Of a DNA stretch of 64,000 nucleotides, positions 49,790 to 57,828 are shown piece after piece; positions within the stretch are counted from its first letter, which is position 1, and every line of letters begins with the position of its first letter. The notes below the pieces were generated by a model, which searched no databases, was not told where the DNA came from, and worked only from the letters and a program-made list of their open reading frames with translations. Made by a program: the position numbers and the translations under genes. Source of the DNA: JBFWNG01 sp050251195 (lineage in GTDB: Bacteria; Bdellovibrionota_B; Oligoflexia; Oligoflexales; Oligoflexaceae); contig JBFWNG010000003.1 of NCBI GenBank assembly GCA_050251195.1, positions 310,001 through 374,000 on the forward strand. The letters run 5' to 3'.

Positions 49790-50343
49790 TTGATCTCCTC
49801 TCCGTTAAACGAGGTAACGAGATAACGGCCCAAGACGAAGAAAAAATCGCTTAGGCGGTTTATGTAGCGCAAGATTTCCGAACCTGTTTGGGCATCTCCC
49901 AATGCAACAATACGTCGTTCGGCGCGGCGACAAACCGTTCGGGCGAGATGCGCCAGAGCGCCGAGTTCGTTGCCGCCGGGAAGGACAAAGTTGGTCAACC
50001 TCGGCAGTTCCTTTTCCCACTGATCGATTTGGTTTTCGAGACCTAGGGTGTGTTCGTCAAGGTGCGACAGTTGAGCGCGCAGCGCTTCATAGCCTGCAAC
50101 GACAGACCCCAGTGTAAACAGATTGCTTTGAATGGTTTCTAGCGAAGCCTTCAGCTTTCCTTGGTCCCAGGTCGGAGAAGTTGCTCGGGGTGCGGTTAGG
50201 ATACGCTCCTTGAGCAAACCTATGGTCGCGTTTAGTTCGTCAACCGTGCCGTAGGCCTCGATTCGCGGATCGGATTTTTCGACGTCTTTGCCGCTGGCGA
50301 GCTGGGTGGCGCCCTTATCGCCGCGTTTTGTATAAACTTTCAT
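49771..50343 (-). CDS. PduO-type cob(I)alamin adenosyltransferase
   Basis: 190 residues from ATG 50343. Longer starts (50367) fall in the terminator hairpin of the upstream gene and are unlikely. Family signatures: VYTKRGDKGATQLASG (ATP-binding, residues 3-18), EAYGTVDELNATIG, NFVLPGGNELGALAHLARTVCRRAERR and the final YINRLSDFFFVLGRYL. It makes adenosylcobalamin from cob(I)alamin and ATP. No B12 riboswitch or other cobalamin gene is visible. It overlaps the next gene by 19 bases. Confidence 0.9.
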   Translation of the reverse strand: MKVYTKRGDKGATQLASGKDVEKSDPRIEAYGTVDELNATIGLLKERILTAPRATSPTWDQGKLKASLETIQSNLFTLGSVVAGYEALRAQLSHLDEHTLGLENQIDQWEKELPRLTNFVLPGGNELGALAHLARTVCRRAERRIVALGDAQTGSEILRYINRLSDFFFVLGRYLVTSFNGEEIKWKAPR

Positions 50344-50351
50344 CATCCCTC

Positions 50352-50394
50352 TAACAAGAAATGCCAATCGCCATAGGCGACCGGCATTCTTTTA
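50352..50394 (-). terminator. Intrinsic terminator of the ihfA-like gene
   Basis: On the minus strand a 12-bp stem (ATGCCGGTCGCC, loop TAT, GGCGATTGGCAT, closed with two G-T pairs in RNA) is extended by AAGAA/TTCTT and followed by TTTCTTGTT. It lies 22 bases after the ihfA-like stop and rules out the longer start of the next gene. Confidence 0.75.
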
Positions 50395-50415
50395 CCATAA
50401 TCGAGACATGTGTCT

Positions 50416-50715
50416 TTATTCTTTTGGATCTTCGCCCTTGTTCACGGAATCCCGCATCTTATCGGACGGATGAAAAGTGACAACCCTCCTTGCAGAGATT
50501 TCGATCTTTTGACCCGTGTGAGGATTTCTCCCCGGACGTGATCTTTTCTCTTTCACAGTCCACTTACCAAAGCCGGAAATCTTAACTTCTTTGCCTTGCT
50601 CCAGGCGAAGCTTGATCTCTTCCAAGATGATTTCTAAAATTTCCTTCGCTTCCTTAACAGGATATCCGATCTTGTCTCTCATCATCTCGACAAGAACGTC
50701 CTTCGTTAAAGTCAT
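50416..50715 (-). CDS. ihfA: HU/IHF-family DNA-binding protein, IHF-alpha-like
   Basis: 99 residues from the second of two adjacent ATGs (GAGGGGG ribosome site suits 50715). The family fold is clear: helical start MTLTKDVLVEMM, then VKISGFGKWTVKEK, the DNA-minor-groove arm RPGRNPHTGQ, and ARRVVTFHPSDKM, which is closer to IhfA than to HU. It bends DNA as an architectural factor. A perfect TATAAT lies about 65 bases upstream, and the palindrome CTCACGACGTGAG (50726-50738) lies just before the ribosome site. An intrinsic terminator follows. Confidence 0.88.
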   Translation of the reverse strand: MTLTKDVLVEMMRDKIGYPVKEAKEILEIILEEIKLRLEQGKEVKISGFGKWTVKEKRSRPGRNPHTGQKIEISARRVVTFHPSDKMRDSVNKGEDPKE

Positions 50716-50725
50716 CATAACCCCC

Positions 50726-50738
50726 TCACGACGTGAGA
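50726..50738. promoter_or_regulatory. 13-base palindrome before the ihfA-like gene
   Basis: CTCACGACGTGAG is a perfect dyad with one central base, immediately upstream of the ribosome binding site. It could be an operator or an RNA hairpin that limits translation; autoregulation is known for IHF genes but not shown here. Confidence 0.4.
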
Positions 50739-50779
50739 TTTGCCATCCTTGCTCGACATACTAGAAATTCGCATCAGTA

Positions 50780-50785
50780 ATTATA
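50780..50785 (-). promoter_or_regulatory. Putative -10 box of the ihfA-like gene
   Basis: TATAAT on the minus strand, about 65 bases before the start codon. The -35 region is poor, and part of it lies in the hairpin at 50793-50823. Confidence 0.45.
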
Positions 50786-50792
50786 TTATCAG

Positions 50793-50832
50793 CTTCTTAG
50801 GTTTTCCCCAATACCTAAAGAAGAATTTTTTC
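50793..50832 (+). terminator. Terminator-like hairpin with no plus-strand gene before it
   Basis: CTTCTTAGG and CCTAAAGAAG pair (one bulge) around a 12-base loop and are followed by AATTTTTTC on the plus strand. No plus-strand gene precedes it. It could end an antisense transcript or protect the ABC operon from read-through; on the other strand it would lie across the ihfA promoter. Confidence 0.45.
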
Positions 50833-51035
50833 TTTAAAATCCAGCGGCTTGTACGGCAATCAAGTTAACCGTCCGATATTTAAGCTCTTAAGATCGCTAA
50901 TGGCATTTTCCCCACATACTCATCTTAACTATCTCTTAAAGAAGACCAGATAAAACAGTGGCTTAAATATACTTGACTAACAGGAAGGGTTTTGATGAAT
51001 TACCTTTCTCATCGCATCCACAATTTGGGGGAACC

Positions 51036-51974
51036 ATGATTGAAGTTGAGAAGATCAGCAAGCGGTTTGGTGAAATTGAGGCCTTAAGAAATGTAAGTTT
51101 TACAGTGCAAAAAGGCCACGTCGTGGGCTTTCTTGGCGCGAACGGCGCGGGGAAAACCACCACTATGGACATTCTTTGCGGTTGTATCGGCCCTGACAGC
51201 GGCCGCGTCAGTATCGCGGGATTTGACATAACGGAGCAACCAAAACAGGCAAAGAAAAGACTTGGTTATTTACCCGACGAACCGCCGCTTCACAACGACA
51301 TGCGAGTCGACCAATTCATCACTTACAGCGCAAGAATTAGAGGCGTTCCTGGCTCGGAAGTAAAAACCCGCGTCAACGAAGTCATCGACCAGCTCTCTTT
51401 AGGCGACGTAAAAGCGCGTCTTGTTGGCAACCTATCCAAAGGTTTCCGACAAAGGGTTGGACTCGCGCAATGCCTTGTTCACAAACCGGACGTGCTCGTA
51501 CTCGATGAGCCAACAGAAGGCTTGGATCCTAGCCAAATTATTCACATTCGGGATCTCATTAAGTCTTGGCGCTCGGACCATACGATTATCCTAAGCTCTC
51601 ACATCCTTTCCGAAGTCGAATCTATCTGCGACGAAATCGTTATCATCGACAAAGGTCAAATTGTCGAAAAAGGTTCCTACAACGACTTGGTCTCGAGAGC
51701 GGAAGCGGGAAGATACCAGCTGCGGGTCCGACAGGGCGCGGAAGCGCTCTTGCCGAAGCTCCAAGGCTTGACCGGTCTGTCCGGTACGAACCTCTTCAGC
51801 AAAGAGAAAAACATCATTGAGTTTCATGCACAGCCGAGCTCATCCGTTTTGGACGAGATCGCGCTTCTGGCGGTTAACGGTGGCTACGGTCTCTGCGAAA
51901 TTAGTCAAAAATCGAAGAGTCTCGAAGATATATTCTTGCAGTTGACGCACAAAAATGAGGAGGTTCGCGTATGA
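51036..51974 (+). CDS. ABC transporter ATP-binding protein, GldA-like
   Basis: 312 residues from ATG 51036 (GGGGGA upstream). ABC motifs in order: Walker A GANGAGKTT (about 38-46), LSKGFRQRVGLAQ signature, Walker B VLVLDEPTEGLDP and the His switch ILSSHIL. The C-terminal 80 residues are typical of GldA/NosF-type exporters. It forms an operon with a permease, a GldG-like protein and a DUF4340 protein, an arrangement related to the gliding-motility exporter GldAFG. Substrate unknown. Confidence 0.88.
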   Translation: MIEVEKISKRFGEIEALRNVSFTVQKGHVVGFLGANGAGKTTTMDILCGCIGPDSGRVSIAGFDITEQPKQAKKRLGYLPDEPPLHNDMRVDQFITYSARIRGVPGSEVKTRVNEVIDQLSLGDVKARLVGNLSKGFRQRVGLAQCLVHKPDVLVLDEPTEGLDPSQIIHIRDLIKSWRSDHTIILSSHILSEVESICDEIVIIDKGQIVEKGSYNDLVSRAEAGRYQLRVRQGAEALLPKLQGLTGLSGTNLFSKEKNIIEFHAQPSSSVLDEIALLAVNGGYGLCEISQKSKSLEDIFLQLTHKNEEVRV

Positions 51975-52732
51975 GCGCTGTCTGGACAATTACAAAAAGA
52001 GATTTCACCGCTTACTTTAATTCGATGAGGGGCGGCGTCATATTCTGGTTCTTTCTGATATTCATGGGATTTTTCTTTCAGTCATTCATCTACACATTCG
52101 TAGAAATGCAACAGCGCGCGGGAATGATGGGCAATGCGCCCACGCTTGACCAACTTCTGACGGCGATGTTTCACAACCTCCATTTTATACTCTTGCTCGT
52201 AGTTCCGGCGATCACGATGGCGTCCTTCTCTGAGGAAAAACGCACGCAATCGATTCGCTTGCTGCAAACAGCTCCGATTTCGGCGACGCAAATTGTTCTC
52301 GGGAAATTTTTCGCATGTGCCGCCATCCTCGGCCTCGTGTTGTTGGCCTCGGCCGTCTATCCGTTGTTTACAGTAAAGTACGGCAATCCCGACGTTGGCC
52401 CCATCGTGACCTCCTACTTGGGGATATTCCTCCTCATGTGTTCGCAAGTCGCGTTTGGCCTGTGGATTTCGTCTATGACCTCCAACCAGTTTTTGGCTTT
52501 TCTTTTCACGATGTTCGGTTTGTTCTTGCTTCTGATCCTCAACTGGATTGCACCTAACATTGCAAGCGGCGGCGGCGCGGAACAAGTCGTCAAGTACTTG
52601 GCTTCGACAACGCACTTGGATGTGTTCTTCAAAGGCATGCTTACCGTTTCGGACATTGCCTATTTCATCGCATTCATTAGCTTGTTTCTGTTTTTCACAA
52701 ACACGGTTCTAGACTCGCAAAGGTGGAGGTAA
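51971..52732 (+). CDS. ABC-2 type permease, GldF-like
   Basis: 253 residues with about six membrane helices. ITKRDFTAYFNSMRGGVIFW near the start and FSEEKRTQSIRLLQTAPISATQIVLGKF (split here by its coupling helix) are typical of GldF/NosY permeases. The ATG overlaps the stop of the ATPase gene (ATGA), so the two are coupled. It forms the membrane channel of the transporter. Confidence 0.86.
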   Translation: MSAVWTITKRDFTAYFNSMRGGVIFWFFLIFMGFFFQSFIYTFVEMQQRAGMMGNAPTLDQLLTAMFHNLHFILLLVVPAITMASFSEEKRTQSIRLLQTAPISATQIVLGKFFACAAILGLVLLASAVYPLFTVKYGNPDVGPIVTSYLGIFLLMCSQVAFGLWISSMTSNQFLAFLFTMFGLFLLLILNWIAPNIASGGGAEQVVKYLASTTHLDVFFKGMLTVSDIAYFIAFISLFLFFTNTVLDSQRWR

Positions 52733-52737
52733 GAAAT

Positions 52738-54363
52738 ATGGGTTCCAGCAAAATTGTATTGCCTTTCTTAGGTTTGTTTTTCGCGGCGATGGCCGTTGCT
52801 TCAAAATCCTTGGCTGCAACCATCCCTTGGCTTCCCACTCTCCTTTGGGGTATCGGGGGCGCCCTTTTTGTAGCTTGGATTGTTTTCGACATTGAACACA
52901 TCAAACGCTTTTTCTTGCGTAAGGGATCTAAGTACGGTCTCAGCTCTGGCGTAAGTCTTGCTCTTGGTATTCTTGTTCTCGTGGGCGCATGTTTTCTTGC
53001 CAACAAGCCAAGATTCAACAAGACGTACGACGTCACGCGCTCCGGCGCCAACACGCTCTCTGAGCAATCTTTGAAAATCATTGATAACGCCAAAGAGGCA
53101 AAAACTTCGATCGAAGTCGTCGGATTTTTCCTTGAGGACGGACAAAAAGACTCGTTTCAGGATCTTCTCCGGCTTTATACGACCAAGGGTCTTGACGCAA
53201 AAACAACTTTCGTCAATCCGCAAGAAGATCCCACGCGCGCCCGAGCTGAGAACATCACACAGGGTAATACCGTTATCGTGAAATTGGGCAAGCAAGAGGC
53301 CCGCATCACAACTTTTAACGAAGAAAAATTTACCAACGCTATCGTTAACGTGATGAAAAACAAGGAAAAGAAAGTTTACTTTACTGCGGGACACGGTGAG
53401 CCTGAGCTTGAAAATGCGGAAGGCGAAGGGCTGAAGACACTAACAGAAGCGTTGAAAGGTCAGAAGTACGTTGTCGAATCGTTGCCGATCTTAGAAAAAG
53501 GGGCAATTCCAGACGATGCCGACTTGCTCGTCATCGCCGGCCCTCAGTACGACTTTAAGGACCAGGAACTCAACCTTCTGAAGGACTATCTGAAGAAGGC
53601 AAAACCCCTTCTGGTTATGATTGATGCTGTGGTCAACGTTCCCGCGCTGAACGGCCTTTTGAAAGATTACGGGATATCTTTTAACGACGACCTTTTGATT
53701 CTGCGACCGGACGATCCGAGAGTTCAGCTTCTTGGTCAAGACAACGCCATTATCTCTGATTTTGACAGCTTCAATCCGGTGACCAAAGACTTCGCAGGAA
53801 AATCGGCGGTAGCGTTGCTCATGCCTCAAACGCGTTCGATTGCGGAGCACACGGATAATCCTAATTCGATGAAAGTGAGCCTCGTGGCGAAAACATCGGA
53901 GGTGATCATTGGTATCAACAACGTTAAGTCAAACACCGATCTTCAAAATATTGGTACGGATCGCATCAAGACAGGAACGTTTGGCGCTATCGCCGTTGCA
54001 ACCGGGCAGGTCGGCGGAACAGAACTCGCTGAGAACAAGGAAGTGAAGCCAGACCAGGCCTCCGACGTCAAAGGAAAACCGACGGCGTCCAAGGAACTTC
54101 GCATTGTTGCCGTGGGTTCTTCCAAGATTGCGACCAACTTTGGTGCGTCGCGCGCAGAGAACCTCAACGTGGTCCTCAATTCGACCAATTATCTGCTTCA
54201 GGACGAAGACTTCATCTCCATTCGACCTAAAGACGCCGCCCAGTCGTCCATTGATATGACGTCTCCCGGCAGTCAGCTTTCTCTCGCTTTCTATACGTGG
54301 ATTTATCCTTTTGTCTTCTTAGGATTCGGACTCGTGCATTGGCTTAGAAGGAGAAGAGCATGA
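52738..54363 (+). CDS. GldG-like ABC transporter accessory protein
   Basis: 541 residues from ATG 52738, chosen because GGAGG lies 9 bases upstream; the GTG at 52723 overlaps the permease gene more. Two or three membrane helices lie near the start (to about residue 100), then a large periplasmic domain of the PF09822 type: NTLSEQSLKIIDNAK, EVVGFFLEDGQ, the acidic TAGHGEPELENAEGEG and LLVIAGPQYDFKDQELNLLKDYL. A C-terminal membrane helix (YTWIYPFVFLGFGLVHWL) precedes RRRRA. It lies between the permease and DUF4340 genes with a 4-base overlap to the latter. Confidence 0.85.
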   Translation: MGSSKIVLPFLGLFFAAMAVASKSLAATIPWLPTLLWGIGGALFVAWIVFDIEHIKRFFLRKGSKYGLSSGVSLALGILVLVGACFLANKPRFNKTYDVTRSGANTLSEQSLKIIDNAKEAKTSIEVVGFFLEDGQKDSFQDLLRLYTTKGLDAKTTFVNPQEDPTRARAENITQGNTVIVKLGKQEARITTFNEEKFTNAIVNVMKNKEKKVYFTAGHGEPELENAEGEGLKTLTEALKGQKYVVESLPILEKGAIPDDADLLVIAGPQYDFKDQELNLLKDYLKKAKPLLVMIDAVVNVPALNGLLKDYGISFNDDLLILRPDDPRVQLLGQDNAIISDFDSFNPVTKDFAGKSAVALLMPQTRSIAEHTDNPNSMKVSLVAKTSEVIIGINNVKSNTDLQNIGTDRIKTGTFGAIAVATGQVGGTELAENKEVKPDQASDVKGKPTASKELRIVAVGSSKIATNFGASRAENLNVVLNSTNYLLQDEDFISIRPKDAAQSSIDMTSPGSQLSLAFYTWIYPFVFLGFGLVHWLRRRRA

Positions 54364-55742
54364 AGTCTTATCGAACGCCATTAATCTTAGGACTCGTCCT
54401 CCTCGCATTAGGCGGCGTTGCGTTTTGGGATGAGAAGAAAACAAAGGAAGAAGAAAAGCTTAACGCGACCAAGAACAAGCTCTTTGAAGTAACGAAGGAG
54501 GATGTTTTGGAATTGACTTATCTTAATTCCGGCAAAACCCCTCCTGAAAATGTTACGTTGAAGAAGCAAGACAACACCTGGTTCATCACGAGCCCCGTTG
54601 ACGCAAAAGCCGATCAGACTGCCGTCAATAACCTGATTGACAACATAGCGACTTTCCAATTTGAAAAAGAAATCACTGCCGACAAAGCGAAACACGGTGA
54701 GTTCGGGCTTGCAAACCCTACCACTACAGTGACGTTCGTTGCAGCCGGAAAGAAGCACAGCGTCTACGTCGGCGACAAGCCCAGCGTGGGCTACTCGGTT
54801 TATCTACGAGTGGACGAAGATCCGAAGGTATATCTGGGAAGCCAAGTGCTCGCGACCGCGACTGAAAAAACGCTTCGCGATCTTCGAGAGAAATCGCTCG
54901 CCCAAATCGATCAGGACAGCGTTACCAAAGTTACCTTGGACAATGCCGTTGCCAAAGAGGTAATCGCGCTGGAGAAAAAAGACGGTACGTGGAACATGAC
55001 GCAACCATCTAGTCTCGAGGCTGACGCCAGTCAGGTGACGGGTCTATTGAGCGGCCTAACAGGCGAGAACGTAGAGACTTTTCACGACAAACCCGACGCG
55101 AGTCTCGTCAAGACGGCGGCTGAACCGAAGAATAGGATTGCCGACGTTTCGTGGGTTACCTCCGCGGGCGCTGCAACAACGCTTAAAATTTGGCAGGCCA
55201 ATTCCAAGTTTTATGCGGCGTACGATCCTGAGAAAGTCATCTTCGAAGTTGCCGCCGACATAAAAGACAAAGTGAACAAAAAGGCAGAGGACTTCCGAAA
55301 TCGTAAGGTTTTCAAATTCAGTTCGCCAACCGTTCAGAAAATCATGATCGACGGGCAAAGCTTCGTCCAGGAAGCCGGGAAATGGGTAAAGGAGCGAGCC
55401 GCAAAGGAAGGCGCTAAGCAGCCAGCCGAAAACATTCCTATGTTCATTGTCGATTTGGAGTATGCCAACGCCGAAGGCTTCGTAGAAAAAGAGCAGCTTA
55501 AGAGCTATGGTCCGCCGCTTCACACGGTGGAGTTGGCGTTCGGAGAGAAGGTTCGAAAAGACAACCTGAAAATCGATTTCTGGGTTGATCCTGCGGACAA
55601 GGAAAAGGTTATCCTTTCGCATTCCGACACGGACCTCGTGTATCTTCTGCCCAAATCAGTTCTTGCGAACATAAGCATGGAGAAGGCGAGCACTTCGAAA
55701 ATCGATTTGCCTGCCAAAGAAGAAACAAAAGAAACTCTTTAA
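54360..55742 (+). CDS. DUF4340 domain protein
   Basis: 460 residues. One N-terminal membrane anchor (LILGLVLLALGGVAFW, about 8-23) is followed by a periplasmic region containing repeated DUF4340 modules: LKKQDNTWFITSPVDAKADQ, then VIALEKKDGTWNMTQPSSLEADASQ, each with a WxxxxP(V/S) core. Such proteins usually sit at the end of GldAFG-like operons, as here, and are presumed to assist export. The function is unknown. A GC hairpin follows the stop. Confidence 0.85.
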   Translation: MKSYRTPLILGLVLLALGGVAFWDEKKTKEEEKLNATKNKLFEVTKEDVLELTYLNSGKTPPENVTLKKQDNTWFITSPVDAKADQTAVNNLIDNIATFQFEKEITADKAKHGEFGLANPTTTVTFVAAGKKHSVYVGDKPSVGYSVYLRVDEDPKVYLGSQVLATATEKTLRDLREKSLAQIDQDSVTKVTLDNAVAKEVIALEKKDGTWNMTQPSSLEADASQVTGLLSGLTGENVETFHDKPDASLVKTAAEPKNRIADVSWVTSAGAATTLKIWQANSKFYAAYDPEKVIFEVAADIKDKVNKKAEDFRNRKVFKFSSPTVQKIMIDGQSFVQEAGKWVKERAAKEGAKQPAENIPMFIVDLEYANAEGFVEKEQLKSYGPPLHTVELAFGEKVRKDNLKIDFWVDPADKEKVILSHSDTDLVYLLPKSVLANISMEKASTSKIDLPAKEETKETL

Positions 55743-55749
55743 TTGGTAA

Positions 55750-55770
55750 AGGCCGCGGTTGACGCGGCCT
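55750..55770 (+). terminator. Possible terminator after the Gld-like operon
   Basis: AGGCCGCG, loop GTTGA and CGCGGCCT form a perfect 8-bp GC stem 8 bases after the DUF4340 stop, but no T-run follows. Confidence 0.45.
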
Positions 55771-55863
55771 ACTTGCCTAGCCTTGAAGCGGCCTTCAAAT
55801 TTCTCAGCAATTCCGTTCTTCCGCGTTTCCGCGACTGCATATTCTCTTCGAACGCTCGCGTTC

Positions 55864-56898
55864 CTAGAGCTCCGACTTAGCTTCCCGTGTCAGCAGCGCG
55901 GACACAGCTTCTGCAATGGGTTTTCCCTGATAAAGGACTTCGTAGACCTGATCAATAATAGGCGTATCCACGCCCAGCCTTCGGCCGAGCTCGTACGCTG
56001 ACCGCGCCGTGGTGTACCCTTCGGCGACCGAACCCAATTTTTGCTTCACGTCCTCGAGACTGAGGCCCTTGCTCAGATAAAAACCGAGACGGTAGTTCCG
56101 GCTTTTTTCAGACGAGCAGGTCAAAATCAGATCGCCGACGCCCGAGAGACCGACAAAAGTCAAGGGTTGCGCTCCCATGGCGACTCCGAGTCGGGTAATT
56201 TCTGCCAATCCTCTCGTCATCAAAGCGGCAAGGGAATTTCTCTGGAATTCCAATCCCACGCAAGCCCCGGCGGCTACGGCCACGACATTCTTGAGGGCGC
56301 CTGCGACTTCTACCCCGACAGGATCATCGGAGGAATACGCTCGGAAGTACGGGGTATGGAATAAATCTTGGGCTTCTAAAACGCGGGCCTTGTTTTTTCC
56401 CGCGACAACAACCGCGGTAGGTTGTTTCGCGACCACTTCAACGGCGAAACTGGGACCGGACAAGGCAACCATGCCTTCCATGATTTCTTTTCCGAGCACG
56501 TCGCCAACAATACCGTGCGGCAAAAGTTGCGTCGAATTCTCAATTCCTTTGACCGCACTTATAAACAACTTATCCACAGTAACGTGCCGGGCGTATTGAA
56601 CGAGGACGTCTCTGAGGAACTGGCTCGGCACAGCAAGAACGATCGCTCGGACCGCCACAAAATCGGCGGCGGCTAGCGAAGTTTTAGCCGTTATCCGGTG
56701 ACTGAGTTTTACGTCAGGGAGGAAGACTTCGTTTATGTGACGCTTTTGAATCGACTCAACTATAGCGGGATTTCTATCGAGGATGGTGACCGTATTGCCC
56801 TTCTCAGCCAAATGATGAGCCAAACCCGTACCAAAATTGCCGCCGCCAAAAACGATTATCTTCTCTCCGCCCGTCGTTTTTGAAGCGCTTGCCATCAT
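55864..56898 (-). CDS. gpsA: Glycerol-3-phosphate dehydrogenase [NAD(P)+]
   Basis: GpsA makes glycerol-3-phosphate for phospholipids. 344 residues with the dinucleotide fold IIVFGGGNFGTGLAHHLAEKG (usual GxGxWGT read as GGGNFGT), VLAVPSQFLRDVL, the ISAVKGIE segment with the catalytic Lys region, LSGPSFAVEV, and ALKNVVAVAAGACVGLEFQRNSLAALMTRGLAEI. The C-terminus is normal. It is divergent from nuoJ across 97 bases, and fits with psd and lgt in envelope lipid metabolism. Confidence 0.93.
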   Translation of the reverse strand: MMASASKTTGGEKIIVFGGGNFGTGLAHHLAEKGNTVTILDRNPAIVESIQKRHINEVFLPDVKLSHRITAKTSLAAADFVAVRAIVLAVPSQFLRDVLVQYARHVTVDKLFISAVKGIENSTQLLPHGIVGDVLGKEIMEGMVALSGPSFAVEVVAKQPTAVVVAGKNKARVLEAQDLFHTPYFRAYSSDDPVGVEVAGALKNVVAVAAGACVGLEFQRNSLAALMTRGLAEITRLGVAMGAQPLTFVGLSGVGDLILTCSSEKSRNYRLGFYLSKGLSLEDVKQKLGSVAEGYTTARSAYELGRRLGVDTPIIDQVYEVLYQGKPIAEAVSALLTREAKSEL

Positions 56899-56995
56899 AT
56901 TCCCCTAGATCGTACCCTATTTTAAGTATATAAATGTCCCATCGTTAAATAGGCAATATTGCAAAAAAATGAAACTTTAATTTTTTCTACGACGC

Positions 56996-57523
56996 ATGAC
57001 AGAACAACTCGCTTTTTATCTGATATCAACGATTCTGATCGCGACGGGCATTGCTGTAGTCTTATGCAGAAATGCGGTCATTAGTGCGATTTTCCTGATT
57101 GTTAACCTTCTTACCATCGCCGGCATTTACGCGCTCGTAGGCGCTCACTTCGTCGCCGCCATTCAGGTTCTGGTCTACGCCGGTGCGATCATGGTGTTGT
57201 TTCTGTTTGTCATTATGCTCCTCAATCTTGACCCCAAAGAGCTGGAAGGCCCAAAACTACCTGCTTCTGAGTTGTTCGTGCTGATATTGATGCTGTTTGC
57301 GTTTGGAGTAACGAGCGGCCTGATCCTGAAAGGGGGAGGCAAATACCTGCCGATCCAAGCCACTGTCGAAACCGCTACTGACAGCAATACCTATGTCGTG
57401 GGTATGGAGCTGTTCTCGAAGTATCTCTGGCCATTTGAGTTGGCTTCGCTTCTCATTCTCCTAGCCATTATTGCCAGCATAGTTATCGCTAAAAAAGACA
57501 CCCCTAAGAAGGGCAAAACATGA
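56996..57523 (+). CDS. nuoJ: NADH-quinone oxidoreductase subunit J
   Basis: 175 residues, five membrane helices, with the family core NAVISAIFLIVNLLTIAGIYALVGAHF and QVLVYAGAIMVLFLFVIMLLN (each split by loops). It is a membrane-arm subunit of complex I. No ribosome site is obvious. nuoA to nuoI are not upstream; the operon begins here, divergent from gpsA. The gene overlaps nuoK by 4 bases (ATGA). Confidence 0.93.
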   Translation: MTEQLAFYLISTILIATGIAVVLCRNAVISAIFLIVNLLTIAGIYALVGAHFVAAIQVLVYAGAIMVLFLFVIMLLNLDPKELEGPKLPASELFVLILMLFAFGVTSGLILKGGGKYLPIQATVETATDSNTYVVGMELFSKYLWPFELASLLILLAIIASIVIAKKDTPKKGKT

Positions 57524-57825
57524 GCGTGCCTTTAGAACACTACTTCTTCTTGTCGACGATTCTCTTTTCCATTGGCGTTGTGGGCGTCCTTTTCCGGCGC
57601 GATCTTATCATGGTCCTTATGTCGATCGAACTGATGCTCAACGCCGTCAATCTTTTGTTTGTAACCGTGTCGAGACATCTCAACTCCGTAGACGGTCAGA
57701 TAATGGTGTTTTTTATTATGACTGTCGCGGCTTGCGAAGCGGCGGTTGGTCTTGCCATGGTTATTGCCCTCTATAGACGTTACGGGACAATAAAAACAGA
57801 CTTCCTCCGAGCATTACGAGGTTAA
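57520..57825 (+). CDS. nuoK: NADH-quinone oxidoreductase subunit K
   Basis: 101 residues, three membrane helices. LMSIELMLNAVNLLFV carries the conserved glutamate of the proton path (in helix 2), and AACEAAVGLAMVIALYRR carries the second. Length and sequence are typical. It begins inside the nuoJ stop and is followed after 3 bases by nuoL. Confidence 0.95.
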   Translation: MSVPLEHYFFLSTILFSIGVVGVLFRRDLIMVLMSIELMLNAVNLLFVTVSRHLNSVDGQIMVFFIMTVAACEAAVGLAMVIALYRRYGTIKTDFLRALRG

Positions 57826-57828
57826 AAA

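Larger units (their letters stand above)
50716..51035. other. 320-base divergent intergenic region
   Basis: No gene is seen here. Contents: the palindrome CTCACGACGTGAG at 50726-50738 before ihfA; a minus-strand TATAAT at 50785-50780; a plus-strand hairpin with T-run at 50793-50832; and a plain AT-rich stretch (50870-50960) that must carry the promoter of the ABC-transporter operon, where no clear consensus was found. Confidence 0.7.

Noticed and set aside
55782..56001. Plus-strand open frames opposite gpsA
   Set aside because: They mirror the third-position bias of gpsA and encode nothing recognisable.
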